From Ricinus communis (taxonomy: Eukaryota; Streptophyta; Magnoliopsida; Malpighiales; Euphorbiaceae): a stretch of 64,000 nt of DNA. Made by a program: the position numbers and the translations under genes. The first letter of the stretch is position 1, and each line of letters opens with the position of its first letter. The stretch spans positions 27,861,688 to 27,925,687 of the forward strand of contig NC_063264.1 in assembly GCF_019578655.1 (NCBI RefSeq), read 5' to 3'. Shown piece after piece: positions 1 to 12,557 of the stretch. The notes beneath the pieces were generated by a model. That model had not been told where the DNA came from. It worked only from the letters and a program-made list of their open reading frames with translations, and made no database searches.

Positions 1-240
1 AAAGAATTTATCCAAAAGTAACTCAGTAGTGGCATGTGTAATTGCCTTATACTCACATTCGGCGGAGGATTTAGCAATTGTTGGTTGTTTCTTACCGTTT
101 ATGAAATTAATGATTTTTTTCAATAAATTTTAAAATTATTTTATGAATTTTTTATATCATCTGGACAACCATCCCAATCACTATCATTAAACAATGTATA
201 GCAAAGGTGAATCCTTGGCAAGAAAGAGACCATGAGATAG
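1..240 (-). pseudogene. Ty1/copia RNase H relic, cut by window edge
   Basis: On the minus strand, positions 100 to 1 read as the copia RNase H motif around KSSAECEYKAI, the counterpart of the family's usual ARSSAEAEY. A second piece at about 157-215 (minus) reads NDSDWDGCPDD, the upstream copia DADWAG-CPDD motif. The two pieces lie in the order expected for one RNase H domain, but the DNA between them is AT-rich filler and no open frame joins them. Only the 3' part of a copia pol is present. This is an old, dead fragment whose remaining sequence may lie left of the window. Confidence 0.75.
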
Positions 241-894
241 TTTATACACCCCTAACATCCAAATAAGATCTGAATTCAATTCTAATTGATACAAAATCAT
301 CTTTCCTAGCCAACATCCTTTACCATTATAGATGTGATATATAAAATGTCATAAAATAGAAATAAATAAATTTAATTTAATGACTTAGTGCATAGCCTAT
401 TAATGTAATAAGTGATTATACATGTCATTTTACCAATGACATAAAATGAGGGAAAGAGGTAGCTAGCTGTCTCTCAAATTGACATGTATTGTCCTCTCAC
501 TACCACTCCTTCCTCACCATACAAAGTGCATTCAGAAAATTTTTCTTTTCCTGTCGACTTTGAATTTCTCTTTTTGAAGTAAGAAACAAAGATTTGTTGG
601 AATCTGATACGTTCTTTTTTGTTTGTTTTTCCTTTTTCTCCCTTTACTTTTGTCCTATAACTTGCCAAATAAATTTCCACATGGAAAGATTGATTAAAAC
701 ATATGATGATGGAAAGCAACCAAAGATAAAGCCAATCAATATTTTTTTGTTTCATAGGCCAAACAAAATGACCTAAAGAAGACAAGCCAAAATGTTATGT
801 TCTATCACATATATGCACCTGTGATTCATTATCATTATTAAATTATTATTAATATTGTAAAGTTATAATATAAAAATATTTAATAAATTAATAT
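241..894. other. AT-rich spacer, no gene seen
   Basis: Short overlapping open frames occur on both strands around 474-785. None resembles a known family, has plant-like coding composition or shows a splice structure. I see nothing functional here. Confidence 0.6.
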
Positions 895-1063
895 AACCTT
901 TTATAATAATTTATGAAGTTCTAGTAAGCGGTAAAAGAAAAATATATATAAACCAAAAAATATTTAATAAATTAATATAATATAATATTTATTAAATGTT
1001 TTTTGGTTTATATATATTTTCTTTACCGCTTACTAGAACTTCATAAATTATTATAAAAGTTTA
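895..1063. repeat. Near-perfect fold-back (hairpin) element
   Basis: The left arm (895 to about 979) and right arm (about 981-1063) are inverted copies of each other, including the distinctive non-AT-simple core GAAGTTCTAGTAAGCGGTAA and its complement at about 1023-1042. Only a few differences are visible, and the central loop is nearly absent. A piece of the left arm (about 871-893) is also present as a direct copy just outside the element. This looks like a small fold-back MITE or the palindromic product of a DNA element. No transposase is encoded and no clean target duplication could be assigned. Confidence 0.7.
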
Positions 1064-1931
1064 ATATTTTGGTTTTAATACTTTTATTAATTACTTATAA
1101 TATTAAAAATATATAAAATTATAATAAAATTAAAATTAAATTAATTATTAATTAATCCTATTAAAATTAAAAATATATTAATTAAATTAATTATATATAA
1201 AATTATAATGAATTAAATTAATATTATATTATTATTATTTAATTTTAAAAATAAATAAATCAGTTAAAACAAATTTTATTGTTGATTTTATATATATTAT
1301 AAATTGGTGCAAAGCCTTATGTCAATCAATGGTTATCCACATACACATTTTTCCCTTTCCAAGTGCAAGACTAAAGCCAGTTTGAGAGTGACATAAATTG
1401 ATGAAAAAGAGAAATCTTTATCTCATCATCAAACAGCTGTTTTCTTTTGTAAACAAGAATGTTCTTCTCCACTACATCCATATATATATATATATTAAAC
1501 AATGCTATAGTTTCTATTTAAAAATTATAAGAGAAAATAAATTTTATCAGACTCAGATATTTTGTTGAAATTATTTCTTTTAAAACATTAATAAAAAATT
1601 TTGAAACATTTTCAGAAACTTTAAAATTTTAAAAATTATTTTCTTCATCATAATTTAATTAACTGTTTTGCTTTAAAATTAAGCTTTGAAGTAAAACAGA
1701 ATATATATATATTACTCAATAAAATATTTTACAATTGATTAATAATTATTAATTTTATTTTAATTTTATATAAAATTTATTTATTTATTAATTTTAATAA
1801 AATTAATTAGTGACTAATGTAATTTAATCTTAATCCTATCAAAATTTTATATACGATTTAAATTTTATAAGAAATTGATAAATATAATTCTATCAAAATT
1901 TCATATATATTTCTAATTATATAAAAACTAA

Positions 1932-1980
<49 letters not shown>

Positions 1981-3317
1981 ATGAAATTTAAATAATTTAA
2001 TATAAACTTTTACTAAAATTAAAAATAAAAAGTCAGCAAAATAAAAAAATGATACTCTCTATTTTATTTTATTGATTTATGTATTCATTATTATTGTAAT
2101 ATTTCATTCCTAGAATTATTTAATATTTAATTCTATTTATCATTTTAAAGTTCATTTTTGTCTATAATTTTTACTTTTTTTGAAAAATTATTTATTTTAT
2201 TTAATTATTATAATATTACTATTAAAGATATTATATTATAAAATTATAAATTAAAAAAATGTTTAACATAAGATATTGAACTTCTTTTCATATTTATTTC
2301 TTTATTAACATAGGGAGTTTATTTTAATTTTTTATTAAATGATTATTAAAATAATATAATTAAATTATTTTAAGAAAATAAATAAAAACAATTATTTAAT
2401 TAAAATGAATTAGTTTTGATAAATCATAGTCTTTAAAGAAACGGGATAAAATAAGCATATAAAGGTTAATATTGATAATGAGTTTTTAAATCAAAGAAAA
2501 AGAAATTAAATGTTTTATGATTTTATATAAATTTATTTTGTTTATTAAGTTTGAAAATATATAATAACACATGAATATTTACTATATGATAAAAAATTAT
2601 TTATAAAATAGTTAAATATTTTTAATAAATATTATATTATATATTAAGTTCTTAAATATTTCTATATCATGACTTTTATAATAATAATAGTTTATGCACG
2701 TCACAAACAATACTAGTTTATGTTTATAAATTAATATAATATATCTGAATAGATGTGTGTATATATTTCTGAGATCAAAATATTTTTTATATGTATTTTT
2801 ATATTTTGATATATTTATTTTAATATATATATTTAATTTTGACATATGAGATTCAAGTGTAAGTGTAATTTTATATTTTTTTTATAATTTATTAATCAAT
2901 AAGTTATACTCCTAATTAAATATTAATTTTAATATTAAAAAAATTATTAATTATTTTTTAATATTATATTAACTAATAAATTAGTTTTCTAATTCTATAT
3001 TGAGAAATGACATATTAATTATGTCTTAATATTATATTAATAATAAATTAGTTTGATTTCAAAATTTCTTAATTGAAAAATGAGTAACTGCAAATGTCTT
3101 TTTTGTACCTTTTACTAAATTTATCGTAATGCAATTATATGTTCATACATAAAACATTATCATTTTATAATAATAAATTAAATAATAATTTGTTAATTTT
3201 GAATAACTTATCTAATGCTAAAGTATAAAATACTGATATATATCTATTATTTTTCTACTGGCCGTCGTATATACACCTATCATATGTAAAGATTGAGATT
3301 TTTCCTAAGTTATACCT

Positions 3318-3321
<4 letters not shown>
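1064..3321. other. AT-rich spacer with microsatellites
   Basis: Extremely AT-rich DNA with an (AT)n run of about 41 bp at 1934-1974 and a shorter one at about 1479-1493. Open frames such as the one at 2612-2845 are compositional artefacts. No gene is seen. Confidence 0.6.

Positions 3322-3351
<30 letters not shown>
3322..3351. repeat. (AT)n microsatellite
   Basis: An uninterrupted AT dinucleotide run of about 30 bp directly before a less AT-rich block. Confidence 0.9.
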
Positions 3352-3355
<4 letters not shown>

Positions 3356-3660
3356 CATGTTTAGTTCCTGCATGATAAAGTGCAGAAGAATAAAACTGCA
3401 AGCTAAGTAAAACAGAGACAGAAGAATCCTGGAAAGAGTAAATAGGACCAAAATTCCAACTCAAAATCAGAGAGTGATGGGCACTGCATGGTGGGTGAGA
3501 TTGTGATATAACTAAGGTGACATTGATCCGCCAATTCTGCAACCCTAAAAGAAAAAAGGAAAAGAAACGAGCGACGCGGAAGAGTGGAGAGGTGAAAGGC
3601 TGACAGGACCATAGGAACCATAGGATCTTCTTCTTTTTGAGCTCATAATCAACTTGTTCT
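3352..3660. other. Balanced-composition block of unknown nature
   Basis: Within AT-dominated spacer this roughly 300-bp block has clearly higher G+C. It includes a purine-rich stretch with GCGACGCGG near 3570. Overlapping short frames exist on the minus strand (3351-3621), but none matches a family I recognise. It could be an exon or UTR of a non-coding transcript, or a fragment of an unrecognised repeat. No function is proposed. Confidence 0.35.
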
Positions 3661-5534
3661 TCTGTTCATGGATATCTTTATTTTGTTTTTGTTTGGTCAA
3701 ATCTTATTCTTTTTTGTATTTGTTCATTTCTTTTAGTGCTATCTTTTCTGGCAATTTCAAAACCTGGAATCATATCCTAAGCATAAATTCCAACCCCATG
3801 ATACATGCTTCCAAGTTTATATATAGTTTTCTTTTTTTGTCTTTTTTTTTTTGTTCTGAGAAGAAGTTTATACATAAGTTTTTAGCTTTGTAGAACTATG
3901 TCCTCTGGTAATTCAACTAAAGGCCTTGATACTACTTGATATCTGCTGATAAGAACTATCGCTAAATAAAAATTAATTAAACCGATTAATACAAGTTAAT
4001 CCAAATTAAAAAAATTATAATTTAGTGTTTGTCAAATTGCTATGATCTGTTCAAATAATTTATATTTATTTATTATTTTTGTTAAACCGATTAAATTGAC
4101 TATCCGAACCGAATTCAGAGAGCTTTAATTTAGATATTTCTCAATATTATTTACTTTATTAATTTGGTTAGAAATAATATTTAAGACTTTATTATGTACA
4201 AATCTCACAATTATTATATGATTTTAAGACTTTATTATCTTTTAATTTATTATTATATATTTTAGACACTATAATTTAATATATGTAAAAGACTAGAGTA
4301 ATTAAAAGTATTAATTAAATTAATTAATTTTATATTCTTAAATTACATAACATTGGCATTATTATCTAAATTATTAATTAGCTACCGAAAAATAAAAGAC
4401 TAATTTTATATTAATTCAAACTTACAATCAGCTTCAATTCTTAATTAAGAAATATAGACACCCTCGTATCTTTTGGAAATTTGGAAAAAAAATCTATAAA
4501 TAAAAAAGAAAAAAGAGCCATCCATAATATTATTTGGCTTATTAAAGAATAAGAAATTTTAAAAAATCTTAATATGACTACTTTTTATTAAAAAGATAAA
4601 ATATTAATTCTAAAAGGGTTTTAATTAAAAATTAAATTAAACTACTTATTTATCCGTACGTTACACGACCGTTATTATTATTTTAATTATAAAATCAAGT
4701 TTATAGATAAAATTATATTATTAATTTATATTAGTATTATATAAAATACTATCAATATAATTGATATTACTATTTTTAAGATTAAATATTAAAAATATAA
4801 CTTATAATGTTACTTTTAAGAATTAAAGTTATTATTTAATTAGGAAACTAATTTATTAATTGATATAATATTAAAATATAATTATATATTATTTCTTAGG
4901 ATTAGAACTATTGTTGGATTAGGAATGTGACTTATTAATTAATAAATTAATAGACAAAGCTACAAATTTCCACATAAATTTAAATTTCATGTGTTAAAAA
5001 TAAATACACATCAAAATAAAAATTTTATGTGTCAAAATACAAGCACAGATATTAAAAAATTATATTTTAAAAATTAATATATATAAATATATATATATAT
5101 ATATATTTATTTATTTATTTTTCAATTAAGCTTTTTGATTGGATCAATTAATAAATAGAAATGTTGGAAGAAAATTCAAATGCCAACGGTGTCTAAATTC
5201 ACTTTTTAAAACACGGAATTGTACATATAAATTTAGCCAAATTTGAGAGCGTCAATATAGTAGCTAACTTCCCTTATAATTTGGGTAGAAATATAGTTTG
5301 TAGATTTTCATATATGTGGAAATCTATGGCTACAGTTTATGTTTATCAAATTGTATCATAATGTCACTCCTTTCTCAAAAAAAAAAAAAAAAAGTCAATT
5401 TGTCGTGAGCATATAGTTCCTTTCTAGTGCAATCTAATAATATGAATCATAGGTCAATTTTCATGATATGACCTAATTACTATATTATTGCTAATACGAA
5501 GTTATATATTACTTCATCTTTAGACAGACATTTA
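3661..5534. other. AT-rich spacer
   Basis: No coding signal or recognisable element. It contains poly-A (about 5378-5394) and a short (AT)n run near 5090-5106. Confidence 0.55.
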
Positions 5535-6263
5535 GACCTAATTACTAATTAATTTCTGAATTTTTATATTTTTAATAAATTTATCTAACTTTTTCGAGAT
5601 TTACAAAATCAAATAATTTCTTTCAATTTTTTAATAAAAACACTTCTCGATGAGTTTTTTAAAATTTTTACAATAAAAATGTTTATATGGTATGCAGATA
5701 AACATTTCGTCTAGGGTTTTCTAATGTCCACGATGTACACAATATACATAGACCATGTATGCAATTAGCTCTAGGCAAAGATAAAACTGAAGCAGAATTA
5801 CCACTTGACATTTGATTTAGCGATAATTAGTGGATCAGTTTCAGATTTACTCCTTTAAAAGTGCCAAACCATTGTAAAGAGATTGAATATTGTTCTTCTT
5901 TTTCTATGAAAAACCATAATTCCAATTGGAGGAGATGAGGTAGAAGACAATGCCCAAATCCTAGAGTTTTCTTTCATTTATTTGTTATTGTAATTTTAAA
6001 TTTCATTCCCAAAACGCGTCGTTTAATTTAATTGATAACTCAACAAATGTATTTTGCTGACTAACCTTTATTTTCTTATTAATATCTCTGGTTGTCGCAT
6101 CTTTATGCTACATAAGTGTCCTCACCGTAAAAATTTAAAAAATCTCACCAAAAAGTATTTTTATTAAGAAATTGAAAGAAATTATCTGATTTTGCAAATT
6201 CTAGAAAAATTAGTTAAATTTGTTAAGAGGGTGAAAGCTCATGAATTAATTAGTAATTAGCCC
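5535..6263. mobile_element. Non-autonomous DNA transposon with long TIRs (Mutator-like?)
   Basis: About 150 bp at the left (5535 to about 5690) reappears inverted at the right (about 6115-6263). Both ends carry TAATTACTAATTAATT near the outer edge, then matching blocks such as AATAATTTCTTTCAATTT. The element is 729 bp. Flanking 9-mers are AGACATTTA (5526-5534) and AGACATCAC (6264-6272), sharing the first six bases, which fits a decayed 9-bp target duplication typical of Mutator-like elements. There is no open frame inside. The superfamily assignment is inference from TIR length and target-site size. Confidence 0.55.
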
Positions 6264-7253
6264 AGACATCACTCAAAATAGTTCCATCTTCTCTTGATGA
6301 GGTGAAGAAATAATAATATATTTCTTTCATTTAATTTTGGTTACAAAATAATATTTTGTTTTGTTTTAATTATTTAATTTAATTTTATATTATAATTTAT
6401 CTACCTTGCCATTAACGAATTGACATGTCATATTTTTCTCTCTTAGATTGACTATTTTTGTCACATACCAATCTCTTATTTATAAAATGATTAAATTAAA
6501 ACACAATTAAAAATGAATAATTAAAACATAATAAATATATATATATATATATATATATATTAGTACAAGATAAATTTTTATAGTATTTTATTTTCTAAAA
6601 TAATTAAACATCTCCACTCAAAACATATAACTGAAGTTGTGTGCGGTTTATTATATTTTATTATAAAATTAACTTAGATTAATGTAGATAAAAAACTTAA
6701 AATTTTTATAAATTTAGAAATATTATTTTACTTTTGTAATTCAAGTGGCAACTAAGAGGGGTGAATTTGTTAAAATAAAAACTTAAACTAAATAAGAACA
6801 AGTAATCAAAATAGGCACAAACACATAATATAAGATTTATAGTCGTTTGAACAACTCTTTGTCTACATCCATTCCTTAAAAAAAAAATTTAAAATTTCTA
6901 CTATCAAATAGAATTATAACTTAACGCTAGGTTCACACTCAACTCAAAATCTAAAATTTTTAATTTTAGTTATAAGAATGATAAATCCCTTAAACACTCA
7001 ATCCAAATAATTTAAACTTTAAATACAAGAATTGAGACTCAAATACCTCAAGCTTCAAGCCCAATCTTAAATTTTAATTATAAAATAAAATAGATAAAAA
7101 TTTTAGAGTTGTTGATAGTCAATACAAAGTATGGCCAAAATAAATGTTGTTGTTCATCTAGAACTATTATAGACTTTGGTGAAATAGAGACATTTGAGCT
7201 TCATTAAATGCAAATTAGTCATTCGATAACTATCTTAAATGCAGCTTCATGAG
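6264..7253. other. AT-rich spacer
   Basis: No gene is recognised. An (AT)n run lies at about 6536-6560. The stretch at about 6725-7140 looks like generic interspersed-repeat DNA, but I cannot assign it. Confidence 0.5.
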
Positions 7254-10200
7254 CACTACAAGAAGCTGACAATTTAGTGATAAATTTTTCCGTCGCTAAA
7301 CACATTGAATTTGTCGCTATGATGAGTCAGCAACGGATATTATCTATTGCTAATTTACTCCTAGAAAAATGACAAATTATTTCTGTCGCTAAAGTAATGG
7401 CAGAATAGCGACAGATAGTTTGTCGCAAATTGTCGAGCGATTATACCGCTGCTCTATGTAGTGATGTCCGTTGCTAATTTTGTGACAATTGTAGCATAGT
7501 TAGCGATAAATTATCAATCGCTCATCTCTCGCTAATCCATCGCAATATTATTTTTTTGATTTTTTGTTTTATATTTAGGGTAGCAATTTTAAAATATTAA
7601 TTTATTAATATTAACTAATTAGTTAGATTTGACTGACATACAAATAAAAAGGCAATATATAAAAATAGTATTATAAATAAAAAATTACAGTGTATAGTAA
7701 AAATATATACAAAGAATAAAAAAAACTAATCTACAGCGGTGACTGGCTGATCTTGATCATCCTGCTGCTAGGCTATGGTGGAGGAGGATGTGCGAGGCGT
7801 CAAAAACTCTATGAGGACCTCTCGGATGAGCTGCCGTACCTCTATACAGGTACCAAAAGTCACCTTCTGTTGCTCCTGGCGATAGACAAGTTTGTCCTCG
7901 TCTAATATAGACCACATCTATTGTTGAACAGTCTTAATGACTCGCATCTCCATTGGATCTAGGACGTTTGTCATCTGAATCTGGAAGTGGAGCTGCAGGA
8001 CGGTCTATGGCTGAAGAAAGAGGGTGCCTTAGCACCATGCTATAGACGAGGCACTTTTTCTCTCCACCTAGAGGAATAACTCTGTAGTGTGCAACTCTGA
8101 TGGCTCTATGGATCCTTCAGCTGGCTGAGAAGCGGTCTCTACTAGCTGATGGTACCGATCCTGAAATTAAAAAATTTAAATATTAGAAATAATATAATTT
8201 TGGATACACATATGAATTGGAACTATAGCTTTAGGCTGATAGTGACATCCTAAGAGCGTCGGTCGACATATTAACGGCTGTCATCTAGTGTTTGCCAGCT
8301 CAACAGGGTTAAGCTCTTGGCCTAACTCATGTGCCTGATTATACATTTAGAAAGCAGTAATTATAAGACTTAAAAAATTAATAAGTCTATATAATTCAAA
8401 TTAAATTGATACATGTAAAATTAATGAGTCAGATTATGTACCATCCTCCTAGCTCGCTCAACCATAGAGATCGAACACCCTATATGGAGTGATTGTCCTG
8501 ATCCCTCGCCTCCAGTTTTGTTGCACTGATTTCTAGAGACAACAACACACTTTCTTTTGAAACTGCTTAGATTACCAATAAGCCATCCAACTACTCCATA
8601 CCTCCTCTCGGACCCTATTCGGTCTCTGACCCTTGGCCTTCCATTTGCATAGTCTGTCATCGTACTGGATGCCAGCATATGTGTACTACATATGATACAT
8701 CATGGTATCAAATCGAAGATCCAGTGCTAGATTTTTTATAATTAAGAAAATAAAAAAATAAGTTAAAAAAATAATTTATATACATAAGAATTAAAACATT
8801 AACAATAAATTATTTACCTTGAGCTCGTCCTAGTAGAAGGCAACAACATCATTTGACACGCTCTTCCAATCATGCCCACTTGGATGAAAATATAGAAGAA
8901 AATTTTAGTTCATGGTAGATGAGACAACATGTGATCGGATGAATTGGCCACTACACTAAAAGTTAAGGAATTTAACAAATTAAAGTAACATGGTAAGTAA
9001 TTATAAAACTAAAATCCTATGTTGATAGTATAAAAGTACCTCGCTGGATCAATCTCGAGGAGGCACAATCCATATCCAATCATTCTACTGATGGTGGTCT
9101 AGTCATCTAAGAAACCTCAGTCATTGGACTCCCAACACTTGTACAACATGATGCAATAGCAGTCAATGTATCTGGAAGCTATAGCGGTGGTGGAGTAGCA
9201 GCCGGAGCAACTGATGGTGATGTAATAGCAGGTGGTCGAGTAGCACCAGAGTTGTCACCGAATCAGCCGATGGTGACGCAGTAGATGGTAGAGGTGATGT
9301 CACCATACTGGGTAACGAAGGTGGCTGTCGTCACCTCGATCTACCACGGGTTGGTACTGCTAGTGGTTTGCCTCATGATTGCCCATCACCACTGTCACAA
9401 GTAGAACTTCTAGCCGTCTATAATTTTAAACACTTAATTATTAAATTTTATTCATTTTTATTTATAAAAAAATTCTATTAATTACTAAATCGTAATTAAT
9501 AAAACCATTAAGATATATTTTTACTAAAATTAGATTCCAATTTAATCAATTTTTTAGAAAAAATATATATATATATATTATAAAACTATGAAAATCTTTT
9601 TTTCAATTAAAAAAATTAAATGAAATGCTACCATAATTTCTACTAAAATTTCAACAATATTTTTCCTAATAATTGACCGAAACTCTATATAAAGCGGGTC
9701 CATATTCCTACATAAAACACACTTCTAATAAAAACATCAAGTTGGGCCACCAAACTACATATTCTTTCCCGACACTACACATCATAACATAATAATCACA
9801 TATATAATGAGTAATATAAAATAACAAAATTAACATCTATAGGCAATTTAATTTAATATAATCCGTATTAATTATTTTTGATAAAAACATTATGCTTATA
9901 CCTAAACCGTTCCTAATTATATGTTATAATAAAAATTCATATTAAACAAATATTACATATATATATATTAAAAATTAAACTAATTTTAATCCTAAATTAA
10001 ACAAATATAACACATATATTAAAAAACTATCCTAATCTTAATCCCAAAATAAACAAATATAACAGACATATATTAAAAAATTTAACCTAATATTAACCCT
10101 ATAACAAATAAATTAATACAAAAATATTTAAAACTAATTATAAACTCTAATTATTTTAAACTAATATTTTGAAACATAAATATTACTTCCCCTAATTATT

Positions 10201-10600
10201 TTTGAACTAATTTATAAGACAAAAGTAGAAATTAAAAAAATAATTTAAAAACATATAAAAAAACTAATCTTCTTCTCTTTTTTTCCTTGAAATTTTGAAA
10301 TAATTACAAAAATAAATAAATATCTAAAACAAAAAAAATGAATTGAAACATAAAATGAAATTCAAAGAGAAAGAAAAGGAATTGCAACAAAAAAAAAAAC
10401 ATACCTTAAAATTTCGATTTGTCTTTCTTTCTTCTTCTTTTTCTTTTTTTTTTTCCCCTAAAATCTTGAAATAATTAAAAAATAAAATATAAAAAATAAA
10501 TTGAAACATAAAATACAAACCCTATCTTCGCCAAAGTTCTTCTTCTTCATCGCTTTTTTCTTCATCAGAGTTCTTCTACTTCTTCTAGACAATGAGGACG
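7254..10600 (-). mobile_element. CACTA (En/Spm) element A, partial, minus orientation
   Basis: The left edge begins CACTACAAGAAGC, the classic CACTA terminal inverted repeat. It is followed (7254-7545) by many dispersed motifs of the TCGCTAA / TTAGCGA / GCGACAG type on both strands, as expected for the transposase-binding subterminal region. A decayed TNPA-like gene reads towards this terminus on the minus strand (7726-9420). The far end is not found: a copia remnant begins at about 10601. No TNP2 is present in this orientation, so the element is truncated. Positions 9420-10600 are AT-rich with poly-purine/pyrimidine tracts and no coding signal. Confidence 0.7.
7726..9420 (-). pseudogene. TNPA-like CACTA accessory gene (Transposase_24 type), decayed
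   Basis: Read on the minus strand, several exon-like blocks resemble the second gene of plant CACTA elements. One (8870 to about 8820) has W-K-S-V and a downstream aromatic, like the family's W..VP..TK..Y pattern. Another (8678-8421) carries FKRKCVVVSRNQCNKTGG followed by ISMVERARRM. A third (about 8165-7726) is rich in glutamine and ends VLIEFLTPRTSSST before a stop at 7726-7728. The middle block aligns with the + strand copy at 29180-29350 (FKAKCATA..KNQLSKTG, ISMVEHTRCM), so the two are paralogues. Stops and AT-rich intron-like gaps interrupt it. TNPA-type proteins bind subterminal repeats in better-known elements; this copy looks dead. Confidence 0.55.
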
Positions 10601-12007
10601 GTTATTAGAACATAATAAGATGTCTTTCTTCTCATTCTTATCTTTATCTCCATTGTTGTAGATGATCACTCATATAGTTAGCTAGGGATATATCTTTAAT
10701 ACTTATCACTTACTCTTTGTAAACCTATATATACGTAACTTGTATCCATCATTATATATATCAAACATACCAAGTTTATATGGTATCAGAGCTCTCAAAA
10801 CACTAAAAATATTGGCATTGTCTCTTTTTTTATTATTATTATGGCTAATCAACTTAATCAAGTTTCTCTCCCTAATATCCTTCCTACTATTAATACTAAT
10901 ACTACCAGTCACTATAGTTTTGGTATCAAACTCAACCCAAGAAACTTTCTTGCATGAAAAATTCAATTTTTACTTCTATTAAATTATTATAACATGACAG
11001 GATTGATTGATGGATCCGCACCTTCTCCAACTACTACAATTGCTTCTCCGATAAAATCCAACACAACAAATACCTAATCCAGAATATACTACTTGGTTTA
11101 GACAAGATCAAATACTAATTTTTTGGCTGCTATCGTCTCTTACTGAGGAGGTTTTTCTTATATTATTAGTTTAACATCATCATATACTGCTTGGCAAACA
11201 CTAGTAAGTGCATTTGGCTCAATCTCACAAAATAGGCAATTACAACTTCATATTAAGCTTCAAGAGCTCAAGAAAAATGATATGTCAATCTTCACTTGCC
11301 TTCATAAAGCAAAAAGTCTCGCTGATGAACTGGCAGCAGCTGGTCGAGCTATCTCTACGATAGAATTTAATGCAATTATCTACCACAATGTTGGCAGTAA
11401 ATTCCATCCTCTTATATCGGCTTGGAATTTGAAACCTGAACTAGTTTCCTTTCAAGAACTACATAGCTAATTACTAGCACATGAGATCTTCCTTCGTAGT
11501 ATGACTAATGTTTCTCAAGCACATGTTGTGCATTGTTCAAATTTCAATATTTTATTGGTCAAAATGTTGCAACGCGGCAGAATAAATTTGGTTCATCTTC
11601 TCAAAATTCTTTTTGCAGGCCAAGAGTAACTTGTCAAATCTATGGCCACCATAACCCCATAGCTGATAAATGTCGATGAAGTTATAAACAAGGGCGCTTT
11701 AATAACTCTGTTCTGCAAGCTAACTTGGCTTAGATGATGGTTATAATGCTGGATTCAACTCTAATCTTACTAAAAGACAAGCACACCTTGCTATTAATTC
11801 CTCTTCTCAAATAATTTCTTGCAAATTGAACAATGCATTTTTTCACAAGTTAGTAAATATGAAGTGTAGAATAATGCAATGTCTGAGAAAATTAATACTC
11901 TTCTTGCTAACTCTACCTAGACTTTGGTTCCAAGACCTTGTGATGTTAACATTGTAGATAGAAAATGGATATTTTGGATTAAGAGGAACTCGGATGGCGG
12001 TATTGAA
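10601..12007 (+). pseudogene. Truncated Ty1/copia retrotransposon (LTR, PBS, gag, RT scrap)
   Basis: A probable short LTR (about 10601-10775) is followed by TGGTATCAGAGC at 10781-10792, the primer-binding site complementary to initiator tRNA-Met used by many plant LTR elements. The gag frame opens with ATG at 10841 and includes an intact stretch at 11282-11470 (LQELKKND upstream, then ADELAAAGRAI) typical of the copia gag/UBN2 domain. A degraded zinc knuckle (CQIYGHHNPIADKC) lies near 11632. Many stops interrupt it. At 11940-12007 the sequence jumps to the start of the reverse transcriptase (NIVDRKWIFWIKRNSDGGIE) and then ends. Protease, integrase and most of RT are deleted and there is no 3' LTR. 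Confidence 0.75.
10781..10792 (+). other. Primer-binding site of the truncated copia
   Basis: TGGTATCAGAGC is complementary to the 3' end of initiator methionine tRNA and lies just downstream of the probable LTR. It is a reverse-transcription priming signal, not a tRNA gene. Confidence 0.8.
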
Positions 12008-12219
12008 GTCCACCTGTGTTGGATAAAGTTAGCGATGGACCTTATCGGTCGGTAATCGTTTTGGTTAAACAACAGGCTTAGCTTTGTTTGTATCTTCTAG
12101 ATAGCGACAAATACAGTTTGTTAGTAACTCATTTATTTAAATGGCACAACCAATTGTTGTTTCTACTTAATTTAGTGACGGATATAATGAGTTACCAAAT
12201 AATTAGTAAAAAACACGGC

Positions 12220-12557
12220 ACATGCTATCTTCTTTTTCTTTTTCTTCTCCCTTAGCTCTAATCCCCATTGTTTTCTCTCTCCAACCCCTCTCTCTCTCTC
12301 TAACTATCTTTCTCCGGCCTCTCTCACTCGCAACGATTCTGTCTCACACTCCCTCTCTCTCACTCGCCCTTGCTCTCTAGCTTTCTTTCTCCGACGCCCC
12401 CTCTCCGACGGCAGGTTCATTGGTTTCTTTTTATCTAAGTGTTGTTTGTAACATAAAAAGGTTGAAAGACTCACTCTTTATTCTTTGTTTGGAGACAATA
12501 GGTAGAAAAAAATTCCATTTGCAGTAATTTAGGAGGTTGCAAAAACTAATTAGATGT
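12220..12557 (+). other. CT-rich leader-like region of CACTA element B
   Basis: A pyrimidine-rich tract with CTCTCT repeats (about 12285-12415) lies downstream of the subterminal motifs, as in 5' leaders of plant CACTA transposase genes. The inverted-repeat copia begins abruptly at 12558. That this is the TNP2 leader is inference from position. Confidence 0.35.

Noticed and set aside
474..785. 103-codon minus-strand open frame and its + strand shadow
   Set aside because: AT-rich spacer, no recognised motif, no splice or promoter context.
10781..10792. tRNA-like sequence (also at 17093-17104, 33735-33746 and 58590-58602)
   Set aside because: Only the 12-base complement of the tRNA-Met 3' end is present. 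These are retroelement primer sites, not tRNA genes.
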